The notes beneath the pieces were generated by a model. The model made no database searches and was not told the origin of the DNA. It saw nothing but the letters and a program-made list of their open reading frames with translations. A program made the position numbers and the translations under genes. From Byssothecium circinans (lineage: Eukaryota > Ascomycota > Dothideomycetes > Pleosporales > Massarinaceae), in contig ML976981.1 in assembly GCA_010015675.1 (NCBI GenBank), positions 817,344 to 864,777 of the forward strand: a DNA stretch of 47,434 bases, in the 5' to 3' direction. Shown here one piece after another: positions 8,003 through 18,639 of this stretch. The first letter of the stretch is position 1. Every line of letters starts with the position of its first letter.

Positions 8003-8954
8003 ATAGATCTCAGTACCAGCGCTCGTGCCGTGACTGCGGCGCCAGGGTACGTCTCTCTCCCTCCACGGTCCTGCTGTCCCCAACTGACACCTGCCCGTCG
8101 CAGCTTCTTCCCGCCCATGCACATCAACGACATCGGCACCGTGCAAGATGCCGGTCCGCTCGAGAACGATCCGCTCCTCTGGGCCCTGGCCGAGGCTGCC
8201 ACGCTCTTCCCGCACGCTAGTCAGCCTGACTTTGTCGTCTCATTGGGTACAGGGGAACCGAGTCCGAGTAACTACGATGTCTCAACGAGCGACTGTCGCG
8301 GCGTACGCAAGAACGGCATGCTTTGTCGCATTCGCGATCTGCTCCTCGAGAAGATGCGCGACCGGGGGGTGAAGCGAGCTTGCAAGTGCGTTGCGCTCGC
8401 TGGCAAAGTCCTCGATCGCGTCCATCGACTCAGCGTCAACTTCGATGGTTCCGAGCCGCGACTCGATGACACTAGCATGATACCAGAGCTGACACTGAAA
8501 TCACAGACCGACCCTGCCCTCACTCAAACGATCGATATCGTATCGCGCCGCATGGTGGCATCGCTCTTCTACTTTGAGCTCGATGAGCTCCAGCCCCCGC
8601 AGTGGCGCAACGGTAGATATGTACTCCACGGGTCCATTTTGTGCTCGATACGGCGCGGTAACGAGCGCGATAACGCTGCTCTCGCAGCGCTCCTGCGTAA
8701 GGTGTCCAGCAGCCGCGGTAGGTTCCTTGTCGGCGACTGGGCCGTTTCAGACGCCTCGTACGTTGGTACGGATGGCAACTTCTGTCTGTCCCTTGACGTG
8801 GAGACCAAGAACAAATTCGCTATCACGCTGCAGCTGGCTGATGAGGAGGCTGGCAGTAACATCAGCGCCTCGCCGTTCTCTGTGCGAAAGCTTGTCGCCG
8901 CGCAGCGTCTCGATGCAGCCTTCGGACGGCCGGACCACCGCAAGCGTAAGAGAA
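8003..8954 (+). pseudogene. Patatin-like phospholipase, C-terminal part of gene, 5' part missing
   Basis: The segment between the two pogo-like copies encodes the second half of a fungal patatin-like lipase: LSTSARAVTAAPGFF (the 'RATSAAPGYF' region), then DIGTVQDAGPLENDP (equivalent of the catalytic-Asp DGG motif, here D-A-G), then FVVSLGTGEP, and a C-terminal tail ending GRPDHRKRKR. A 57-nt intron (8047-8103) must be removed to restore the patatin spacing. The nucleophile-elbow half (GxSxG) is absent, so the fragment cannot be an active lipase. Such domains hydrolyse phospholipids, and in fungi are also found at the N-terminus of NLR-type proteins. The right end is interrupted by the TA of copy B, and the last two codons before the stop come from the transposon. 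The frame has no RIP stops. The apparent ATG at 7940 is in the transposon end. Confidence 0.82.
8047..8103 (+). other. Spliceosomal intron inside the patatin fragment, 57 nt
   Basis: The donor is GTACGT, a branch-like aactgac sits at about 8081-8087, and the acceptor is CGCAG. Splicing converts APG-YVSLPP... into APG-FFPPMHIND, which fits the patatin consensus. As 57 is a multiple of three and there is no stop, the unspliced frame also stays open. Confidence 0.75.
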
Positions 8955-8956
8955 TA

Positions 8957-10741
8957 AGCTAGCGCATCGGGTCATGAGACACCCAGGGATATGAGACACC
9001 GCGCCGAAATCCTCCACCCCTCAAAAAAATCGCGATATCTCCACATCCACCCTACCAAAATGGCTAACCGTGAGGCAGCAATTCAAGCAGCTATTAGTGA
9101 TCTCAATGCTAGCGTTTTTCCTAGTCAACGAGCTGCTGTAAAGGCATATAACGTCCCCCTAGCCACGCTCTTAAGGCGCGTACGCAGTTTATAAAACTAG
9201 TAAAACAGCTATATATACTAGTAATGATTAACTCTACAACAAGAGGACTTCCTTATATAATAGATACTTAAAGAGGACGCATGTGGGTATCCTCCTTCTT
9301 ACGCTTATATATAAGAAATAGTAAATTAAATCCTAAGGGTAAATAGTAAGCCTATATTAGTAGGTAAACACTAGATATCCTACTTTATTAAACGCAACCT
9401 ACGCGTTACCTCTATTATAGGTAGGAAGATTAAGGCTGCAAGAGCTAAAGGAGTAATTTAGGAGGTAATACGTAAGTTTCTTAAGCTCTATAAGTAGCTC
9501 TGCGTTAAGCTAAATATATATAATAAGGATACGTAGAATATAGATAAAACTAGTAAGGCTCTAGGTATATATATAAACACTAGAGTACTTATAGATAGTT
9601 AGAAAATAAAGGCTTACTATTAGTTACTAAAGAATTATAAGTAGGCATTAATAATTAAGTGCGTTTTAGTAATAAGTAAGAAGCTAAGGCCTATAGTTAT
9701 TTTTAAAGGTAAATACCTATAGAGTACCTAGTTTCTATTAATAATACCTAACTAGCTATACGTAACCTTAGAGAATAGCTAAACATCTAACGCAATTAGC
9801 GTTAAGTAGCTATAACGCGTATTTCTACTAGAAACTACGCCCTTAGAGGATTACTAGAGGATGCTAATTTTAGATAGCTATAGTAGCTATGTAGACCTAG
9901 ACTTCCTATAGATTTATAAGTAGAATAAAGTTAGGCTTCTATTTTTCCCTACTTACTTATCTTATATTCTATAGCCCCTAGATCTCTCTATTTTCTTAGT
10001 AGTAAAATAATTCTATTACTAGTAGATCTAAGAGTTATTATACCTTAATAATGCTACCTTAGTTAAAAAGGAATAATTTATTACTACCTACTATGCTACT
10101 AGAGAGGCTATAATTACTAAGAGAGTAATCCATGTAAGATAGGCTACTATAGGTATCTACCTATTAAATATTAAGTAGGTAGTTAACTTATCTTAGGTTG
10201 CTTAAAAGCCTATTACGCTACCCTATTAGAATTAAGCTTAAACTACTAAGAGTTATCTCTCTACCCCCTACGGCACTTATAATCTTTTTATAGCTTAGTA
10301 AGCGCTTTATAGAGAGTAGAGTATAGGCTATAAGGCTTACTAGCTTTTTAAGAAAGTAAGTAAGGTAATTATAACTATAAATACACGCATAGCAGCGCTA
10401 GAAGTAGAGAATAAATAATTGTAGAGCTAACTTAAGGCTCTTAAGCCTTAAGTACTATGAAAGAGGGTTTATATAGACCTAAATTAATGCTTTACTAACG
10501 TAGATATAATTAAGATGGCAGTAGAGGCTTCTAAGCTTATAGAGAAATAAAATAATAACCCTAATAAAGAAAAAGAGGTAGAAAAACTAGTAGTAGAAGT
10601 AGTAGTAAAAACTCTATAATCTATGTATAGTAAGTAGTAATTATAATTACGCTAAATTAATTATCATGATTTTTTAAAGGGTAGAGGATTTCTGCGTGGT
10701 GTCTTATATCCCTAGGTGTCTTATAACCTAATACGCTAGCT
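8957..10741 (+). mobile_element. pogo/Fot1-like DNA transposon, copy B, full length, RIP-damaged
   Basis: The left terminus agctagcgcatcgggt starts at 8957 after TA (8955-8956), and the inverted right terminus ends at 10741 before TA (10742-10743). The 1785-bp length equals copy A exactly. The first ~200-250 bp next to the patatin fragment are clean; the rest is saturated with RIP-type transitions. The orientation is opposite to copy A, so the two copies form a 1.8-kb-armed inverted repeat with a ~950-bp spacer. Confidence 0.92.
9060..10619 (+). pseudogene. pogo/Fot1-like transposase, copy B, catalytic triad still traceable
   Basis: The frame starts at ATG 9060 and ends at TAA 10617-10619 (520 codons). 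The first in-frame stop is at 9192. Reading through RIP-type stops, the DDE domain is visible: D162 in an NIDKT context (family NIDETG), D272 in LILDSYSSYVD (family LILDGHSSHVD, with G-to-S and H-to-Y as RIP would give) and D308 in PLDLSIF. D272 and D308 are separated by 35 residues, the DD35D spacing of the pogo/Fot1 group. The N-terminal 40 residues match the intact copy at the window start closely. It is non-functional. Confidence 0.9.
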
Positions 10742-10743
10742 TA

Positions 10744-11276
10744 TATGCAAAAATCAGTGATATTCCTTAGCGCCTTTAGTAATTTTTTTTCCTTACTAAA
10801 ATCACTAGTGAGAGTGAAATTGCTATAAGATCCTATAATAATAACCTAACTATCTTGTATAATTATCAGAAAACTTAAAGCTTTTCAAATATATAGGGAT
10901 AGAGCTTATTATCAATTTTTTAGAGTAGCAACTGCCCGTTTAAGCTATAGGGACCTTAAAAAAGCGTAAGTCACCTCTAGGACGTAAGAACGCGTTAGAG
11001 AAGCCTCTAGCCTACTCTACGTAGGCTAAAATAATGGGTTAGCCTCTATATACTAAGGAAGTTATTAGTAGAGGTGCTAAGAGGAAGGTAGCTACGCATA
11101 AGTTAGTAAGATAGTAGGATATAGAGGAAGCTTACCTAGTGCTAGCTATGCTAGCTAAAAGTAAGTTAACCTTAAAGAAGGTAGCTAGGCTAGCTAAAAA
11201 GTTAACTCTAGTAGTCCTAGCTACTCTAGCCTAGTAGAAAGTTACCCTAGCTACTATATAGTTATCTCTACTAGTA
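10744..11276. other. RIP-degraded spacer right of copy B
   Basis: I recognise no family. From about 10985 to 11260 there are repeated ctagctagg/ttagctag words, which look like RIP products of a repetitive or Ala/Lys-rich coding stretch. No structure supports a gene call. Confidence 0.3.
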
Positions 11277-12425
11277 TTAAACCCACGCCGCCTTGCCACG
11301 CTAAAAGAGCAACCCTATTTCCGTATAGGGCTTCTACTTTGCCACCTTTCTTCTCGACCTTTTTAAGGCTCCTTTTTAGGTGAATGAGGTGTTTAGGGTG
11401 ATATCCCTAATATCTGAATAATTATCATCTCTAGTCTAAGATGCCGATTCTACGAAGGATCGCAAGAGATAATGGGATTCTAAATCTTATAAAAGTCTAG
11501 AGTCTTGTAGAAGCGGCGGGACATCAAAATCTAACCTAGGAGGCAAATCATTAATAGCTAAATAGAGTCTTTTAAAGTAAGTTAGCATCTATGTATTATA
11601 AATATTCTTTATAAATTTATACGCCATCCATTTCTCTCTTCCATCTAATTCCGTGAAGTTAAAGGTATGAATAGGGTGATGATAGAAAGTAGTTTTAAGA
11701 CCATTAATAATAGCGTAGTAGCCATAGATTTAGATAGAGTAATAATTATGCAAGACTAAAAAGGCAAGAATTTCTTAATTAATCTTGTCCTCGCGCTTAA
11801 TAAGCTAGAAAAGCTTAATGAGGGCCCTTACTACGAGCGTCATGCTATGCGCATTCTATTAGTTAGCGATGTTAAGGGCCATAGTGCCGCACTTTACTTC
11901 GTACGTAAGAAACAGGAAGTACATGTAGTATGTAGCTATAAAGAAGGACTAGTTACTAGCAATAAAATTACTAATAAAGGGTAAAAGCTTATTAAGCTAA
12001 TCTTTTATAAATGTCTCACGTTTAAATCCTATAGAGTAGTTAGATTATAGACGAGTCCTAGTTAAAGGGATAGAGTTATTCTAGCCTTTATTAATACTTT
12101 TAACTACAACCTCTAGTGTTTTAGCGCTAAACGTAGCAAGAGTCTTAGTAGAAAGAATAATTAATTAGGTAATATCTTAAACTACTCTTGCTTTATTCTT
12201 ATCTTATAGTTTTTAGCAAGCCTTATTAAAGAGGTCGTCCTAAAATAATAAGCTATTTATGGTAGCTTACTCTTTCTTAAGCAAAGCTTAATATAGGCTC
12301 TTACTTCTATCTATAACATCTAATTTAGATTTATCTATATAACTTCCTTTTATTTTAAGTAAAGTCTTATACTAAGGATCCTAATATAGTGCACTTTCCT
12401 CCTCTCTTAGCTTTTAATTACTTAG
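11277..12425 (-). pseudogene. DUF7924-domain protein relic
   Basis: A single minus-strand frame runs from about 12425 to a TAA at 11277-11279 with RIP-type stops only. Readable landmarks in order: a DDLFNKAC segment, SIPLTRTR, NYSIGFKRETF, YEVKCGTMALNIA (11886-11900 encodes EVKCG), QNAHSMTLVVRAL, RIYGYYAIING-like, HTFNFTELDGREKWMAYKF and LPPRLDFDV. This order is that of DUF7924 proteins, abundant in Dothideomycetes and Eurotiomycetes and thought to have a PD-(D/E)XK nuclease-like fold; the EVKCG stretch fits a nuclease ExK motif. No biochemical role is established. The EVKCG, FKRETF and DDLFNKAC codons are all in the same frame, so decay was by substitution. The 5' boundary is approximate. 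Confidence 0.8.
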
Positions 12426-14105
12426 TGTTATAGAGCTCGCCGCGAGAGAACCTAATTATTTGCGTTAAAGGGAAGGCGCTAACTTCCCCCTTATAAGTAG
12501 ATAGCTTATCGTATCTAGCTTAAAGTAATCTTTAGGCTAAGCGTGCTTCCTCTACTAGTAATTAATTAGATTAATAAGCATCTTAGTGCTGCTAGTTTGC
12601 GTCTCTTAATTAGCTAGTCTTATAGTTATGGCGTCTATAGATCCTTATAGTCACTTTACAAAGGGTATAATTATAATATTAGAGGATAGGTCTTTAATTT
12701 TACGTAATTATTTTTAACCTCTAGGCCGTAGAGTAGTTAATTGCTTCTATAAACTTAGCTTAAGTTAGCTAGTAAAAGGAAATAACACGATATACTATTT
12801 TTTATAATATATTTTTTATAGTAAGAGAAACTAGCTCCTTACTATGCTTACTAGACGTAGGATTTAAACGTGCGCTTCTATAGAAAGTCTTTCATACTTT
12901 TACTTTACTAATACCTTAAGGTTTCTCTACGAAGTTAGCGGAGCGAATTTAGTAAGGAATAGAGAAAGATGCACCTAGATCTCTTTATTTAGACTATTTC
13001 CGCTCGCGCTTTAGGGGGGCCGGCTTGTTGAGAAGAAGGGCCATTTCAATTATTTTCAAGGGGAATGAAGGCATCTTTATATTGCTAGCGCGTTTAGTGG
13101 CAGAAGGATGAGAATTCTAATAACGCAGGGTAAGTTAAGATAAAGGGGTCTTAGTGTAGGATATACTAAGCTCTTTAAGTATAATTAGTTAGAGCCTTAG
13201 TAGTATATTAGAAATATAAGTTACTATCTAAAATATAAGGATGGTATACCTAGAGATCTAATTCTATCCTAATACGCATAGGCTACTATAGTTTAGTAGT
13301 ATTATAGCAAGCAGTATCTAGATCTTCTCTAACTTATAGTTAGCGCTAGTAAACTATGTCTCTTACGTACTATAGCGCCTATCTTTATAATATACTATAA
13401 AAAACCTACCTTTTTATTTCTTTCATTACTAGCATTAACACGGCACCTATCGCTTCTGCTAGATACTCGTCTTACTCACGAAGTTTTAGGCATACCGCTC
13501 GCGGAGAAGACGCAAACGGTAAATATTGCGAGAACTTAGTAAGCCTAATAAAGAGTCATTATAACCTTAAAACGTAGTATAGTTACGAGTGCAGTAATAA
13601 AGGCCTTAAATCATTTTCTAGATACTACTAATAGTTATACTAGAATAGAGTTGCTATTAACTAAGTCAACTAATAGGTTAGAAGATGCACGTAGAATTCA
13701 TAGACTTAATATAGACATTTAGTATTAATGTAAGATAAATAGAAAGTAAGCGCGTTAGTGTACAAGCTAGATAAAATAGTATTATCTAAAACGTGAATTA
13801 TAGAGAATACTACTAGGTTTAGTAGTAGCTAAGTCTACTAATGCTATCTACATTACCTTATTAGTATAGCGTTATTACTTTATCTTCTAAGGTAGTATTT
13901 GCCTCTATGGAGCCCTCATCTAATAGGATATTATTTCCCTACGCTAAGCTTCCTTAGTCTAAAGTGATTAATATAGCGGAAGAAACGTGCATAAGGACTA
14001 TAGGCATGATTAGGGCTAAGATAGTTAAGGCTGTATAGTTATTAAATCTTTACAGAGAAGTACTAATAAAAAGCTGCTTTCTAATAAGGAATACGCACGA
14101 AGTAA
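12426..14105. other. RIP-degraded stretch with an unassigned coding relic
   Basis: Around 13480-13870 the plus strand carries a long frame with RIP-type stops only, including VTSAVIKALNHFLDT and RLEDARRIHRLN, which reads like helical protein. I cannot assign a family. The segment 12950-13110 is less damaged (ggggggccggcttgttgagaa region) but not open. Nothing else is identifiable. Confidence 0.3.
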
Positions 14106-15205
14106 TGCTTTTAGAATAAGTAAGGTGCCTGAATCTAGGCTTTTAATTACAATAGTAAGCTCTTTAGACTAGCTATCACTTATAATTAGCATACTTTTTA
14201 AAATACGCTAAGACGTAGTTACATAAAGGGGCCTTAGGTATATTACGCTATTAAGCACTAGTCGAAAATTAGTAGATCTACTTAAACGGTTTTAATATAC
14301 TTAAGGAGAAACTAATCCTACTATTAAAATATAACTAGATTGCTAAAGCTAGGTTCTAAGCGTTCTAATCCTTAAACGCTATAGAAAGTTTACTATTATA
14401 GTGCAATGCCTTCTCTATCTTCTTAACTACTTTAATGTACCTTATCTATTTAGCGAACTTTTCTTAGTCTAACTTCTCTTTATAATAAAGTAGTCCATCT
14501 ATCACGGGCGGTATAATAGATAAATCTTTGATAAATTCAACTATCTCCTAAGGAGTAATAATTGTATTTTCCTAGTTAATTATACTCTAAACACGGTACT
14601 TAGAATCTACAAGAATATTGCTTTTATATAGGTTAGTGTGAATAATTGGGAAGGGGCCTTCCTAAAAGCAATAATGCTACGCGAAGTTTAAAAGTTTTAA
14701 TAGGAAGTCTTTAATAGACTTTAGGATCTCGTCAATATGCTTAATAGGTGTTTTTTCTTAAATTATATTTTTATTGTAAGGAAACTTCATTCCTTTCGCC
14801 TAGGCCTTAAAAAAATCTGCTGCTAAGTTAAATAGGCCTCCTATTCTAGGTATAGGGCTAATAGAGTAAATTCTATTAGAGAGTTAGATAATGCTTCTAA
14901 TACTTAGAAAACGTACTAATGCTATTTCGACCTAGTTCTAATAAGCTTAATATCGTACGTTAATTATCTGCTACGTACCTATATTCTAGCCATTGTAGCA
15001 TAGAATTATGCCTTAAAATAGGGAGGAGTTTTACCCTTATGTATATGCTATCTACTAAAAGAATCTATAGCTATGTCTGCTAGAATATACTCTATAATTA
15101 TAAAAGCAACGCTAACGTTATTATTATAGCTAGGCTTATACGCAAATATCTCTGGAACTAGTATCGCTAACTGTTCCCAAATAACTTAAATAGTGCAGAC
15201 CTTGT
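14106..15205 (-). pseudogene. APH-family kinase-like gene relic, copy 1
   Basis: This is the inverted counterpart of 40540-41605, matching over about 1.1 kb with mostly transition differences. On the minus strand it encodes the same APH-like core: a PFPIIHT(D/N)L..SNILVD segment and an IIDWENAI..PWEIVEF-like segment, with W and Q codons converted to stops. APH-fold proteins phosphorylate small molecules or other substrates; large families of unknown role exist in fungi. Both copies being RIP-damaged fits the rule that RIP attacks duplicated DNA. Edges are estimated from where similarity to the other copy fades. Confidence 0.7.
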
Positions 15206-16639
15206 GTATTAAACGTTAAAGTAACTCTATAGTAGTATATAGTTATAGTTATACTACCTAACTAGTTCTATCTTAAAAGTTAAGTCGCTAGACTATGTGC
15301 AGTCCGCCTATATTATACTTAAAAGAGAGCTAGCAACTAATTTCGCTATTAAAGTTTGTAAGCATCTATTTTACGCTAATCACATATTCCTAGAGAGCCT
15401 TCTAATTAATAAGAGGTAGTAAGCACTTAGCGTTAATATCGCTCCTCTAATTTAATAATTTAATGTCTGTAGTATTACGTTGTAAGGCTATAATAAGAAC
15501 TTTTCAAACATTTCTATATAATAAAATTCTATAAGTTAAGGTCAGATGCAAGGTAGGTAGGAAGCTAGACGAATTTTATCTAGACTAACGCTATGTTACA
15601 TAGAGATTAGTACACCCCATTAAAATAATCCTTAGATATAAGCTAATTAGGTAGAAGCTTGGCTCTCTTACTACTATAATAAGTAGCTAGGGGACAATTA
15701 GCTAATTAGGCAAATAGTAAAAGTAGGCAAATAACCTTAATAGATATAAGTAGCTTAACACTATTATTGCTTACTTATAGCTTATATGATAGTATTTAGC
15801 ATGTAGTCGCCATCAGCTAGTCCATATACGTAGGGCAAAAAGGTTGACTTATACAAGATAATAATAACCTCTTACCTGCCATCCTTTAGATCTATATATG
15901 CATGGCTTAAGATCGCTATATTCGCCTATATGCTATACTGCTTACTCTATCACCTCTATGACCTAATATTCTTAATTAGCTCTTGCGCCTCTAATCCGCA
16001 TTCCTTTGAATAAGCTTTTTTTTCATTGCTAGCTCCTAATTATGGCGAGTATCACATTCCACATTTAGATCTAACAAATAATGTTTAAGTAGTCTCCTTA
16101 ACCTTATGTTACAGCTCTTATAAACTATCCAAAGAGCCTTTACGCTAAATGCCTAATAGTCAGGTGTAAGGGTGAAATAGTGTTAAGGGGTAGCACTTGC
16201 ACCTATAGTTAGACCTATCCTAAAAACAACAATTAGCAATCATAGTTCTTAGTAGTAGTTATAAGAGGGCTTAGTATTATTAGTTTCTTAATATTTAGGT
16301 TTAGAGGTAGGAATTAAATAGGCAATTAAACTCTTATCATTATACTATCATGGTTCAACTTTATCTCTATTTCTACTTTTCTATAGTGCAAGCATGGCTG
16401 TATAGTTCTACATTAGCAGAAGTAATAAGTCTATTAATACTAGGACCATAAACCCCTCTATGCACAGGCTATAATACGCCGCTAGCATTTTTGCAGCTAT
16501 CATGCTACCTACTAGCTTAAAGAAGGCAAGATCTCGCGGCAACACCTAGCTAATCCCCTAGCTAATATGCAGCGTAGGGAACTATTCTCTGCGTAATGCT
16601 ATTTCTAGAAAGCAGAGATAGGGCGAAGCAATAACTATA
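15206..16639. other. RIP-degraded stretch, unassigned
   Basis: The left part (to about 15700) may include the 5' flank of the kinase relic. The right part (16250-16640) is only moderately damaged and probably contains the N-terminal part of the LINE ORF1 that becomes recognisable from 16640. I see no other named feature. Confidence 0.3.
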
Positions 16640-17095
16640 GTAAATAACAGTGTGTAGATACTTAATAACCTTAAAAATGAACTTAAGACTATTACTAAAT
16701 CTACCTAACTATCCGCCGTAGCTATATAGCAGAATATTAATACTAGAGAGGAAGCAAGGGCAACTATAAGAGAAGATATAGGAAAAGCAGTAATGATAGA
16801 AATAATAAGGGAAATTAAAATAAAAAGATTATAGAACTAGATAAATGCACTAGTGTCCTATGCTACTATAGCAGCTAGAAGCTATACACTAGCAAGCACG
16901 TACAATATATAAAGTCTTAAAGGGCTATCCGTGTAGACGCAACGTGTAATTATTATAAGTATTAAGGATTTAGTTGTAATATAGAGCCTAAGAGTAATAA
17001 ACCTACGTAACTTAAAAGCCTATATAGAGCAAGCTATTAAGCAAAGCAGTAATAAAAACGTAGTAGGCGTAAGGATCATATCCTCTAACTATCTA
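16640..17095 (+). pseudogene. Tad-like LINE retrotransposon ORF1 (gag-like) relic
   Basis: The plus-strand frame, with RIP-type stops, reads ...AVMIEIIREIK, then SYATIAARSYTLAST, then SLKGLSVQTQR.VIIISIKDL, SLRVINLRNLKAYIEQAIKQS and NVVGVRIISSN. This order of SYA(S/T)VA, LST.TQREI and 'NPRNLKAHVE..I' segments is the conserved part of ORF1 proteins of fungal Tad-clade LINEs, which bind the element RNA. No endonuclease or reverse transcriptase relic follows directly, so the copy is probably truncated. The boundaries are those of the recognisable part only. Confidence 0.6.
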
Positions 17096-18639
17096 TTGTA
17101 TCAGAAATAGGGCTATAATATGAATCCTAATATATAGCGTCCTTATACGCGGAATACACACTAGCACACTAGACATAGACAAGTTTAAAGAGAATAGAGA
17201 GTAGATCCTACAGGATAATAAACTATTTATCCCGCGTTAGCTATTACTATCAAGTTTTTCCCCTAAAGCTAGCGGTCTATTCTAAACATTAATAAAAATC
17301 GCTATTCCCTAGGAGACAGTTTAAGGCTGTAAAGTTAACTAAGACCTTAACTAATTACAGCGCCTAACTTTAAGGAGGAAGAGGAACTTATAGCTATTAA
17401 GCAATTCCTTAAGAGGCTAATCTAGCCTATCTTGCACCTACGCAAGTGCCTTAAGTAGTTTAGTATAATTAATAAAAAAGTTAGTATAGACTAATAAAAT
17501 AATACTATGTATCTCCCTAGTATTAAAGAGACTACCACGTAGATTAGCATCTTTGATATAACTAACTAGAGATGCTTTTATAACAGCTACTACATATTTG
17601 CGAATAAAGTTAAGGCGCATAGTGCTAATACTATCTATAATAAACTTAGTATTAATTTATAGTATATAAATAAAGTATATATTTACTTCTAAACGTCTTT
17701 GCGGCTGCTAAACACGCAGCGGGGTGAGAACTTATAAGGCCGTAAACTTTATTATTATCCTACCTAATTTAATTCAACAGACTAGCTGCAATTCCGCGCT
17801 CCTGAAAATTGTAATAGACAACTAACTAAGTGACCTAATACATGATTCTACTATTATAGGTCTATTGATAGGAAAATACATTACTAGCAAGACAATTATT
17901 AATAGTAACTCTAGTATAAGAGCAGGCGGCACCCTAGGGTAGATACTGTGCTTAAAGCTAGTCTTTACTAAGTCTTATATAACTCCCTATTATTACTATT
18001 AGTAAATGAGTGCAGAACAACTTAATCTAGCTAACCTAGTTTCGCGAATATACTTAATTTCACGGCATCTTTGCCCTAGATCCCGTAGTTCTTATTAAAT
18101 AGCTATAAAACTTCTACTAATATATTATTAGTAAGTTCGCCTTTATTAAACTTTTTAAATAGTTGCTTTAACATGTTTAGCCTCGTTCAAGTCCTTAAGC
18201 TAGGCGACTTATCGATATATTGTATAGTTAGTTCTTCGTTAAACTCGACTTTATGATATAGAGGGTAAGAGGTAGGCGCATCTATAATAAGCTAGAGGTA
18301 TTAGGTATTTATAAGCTAACTCTAAGCTACTAGCAGGGTTAAGAGTTAAGGTTTAAAAGCGTTTATTAGAACTATAATAGAGGGGCTTAGTCTTAGCTTA
18401 GAGGGGCTAATAATTATTCGCTTAGCTAAATCTAGTTGCCCTATTCTTAGTAGAGTGTCACGTGCTAAGCGTTAAGGTAAGGCTAGATTATTTGTTATAT
18501 AGCAAATATTAGCCTTCTAAATATTATTAAAGTTAACTAGCTATATTTAGCAATAACTAACCCGTCCTTAACTATAAATCAGAGGTAATAGAATTAAATA
18601 AGTATGTGCTAATACTAGGGATCAAAAACTAGGGCTTTT
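17096..18639. other. RIP-degraded stretch with unassigned minus-strand coding relic
   Basis: A 60-codon minus-strand frame (17438-17620) survives but is not recognisable. At 17900-18270 the minus strand reads as protein through RIP stops (HKVEFNEELTIQYIDKSP, KLFKKFNKGELTNN-like, SIFAKLG), possibly part of the large protein whose TPR-like section lies at 18650-19714. No firm assignment. Confidence 0.3.

Noticed and set aside
7940..8962. Single 340-codon gene from ATG 7940 to TAG 8960-8962
   Set aside because: The first ~20 codons and the last two codons lie in transposon ends, and an intron (8047-8103) is read through; the real content is a patatin fragment without its 5' half.
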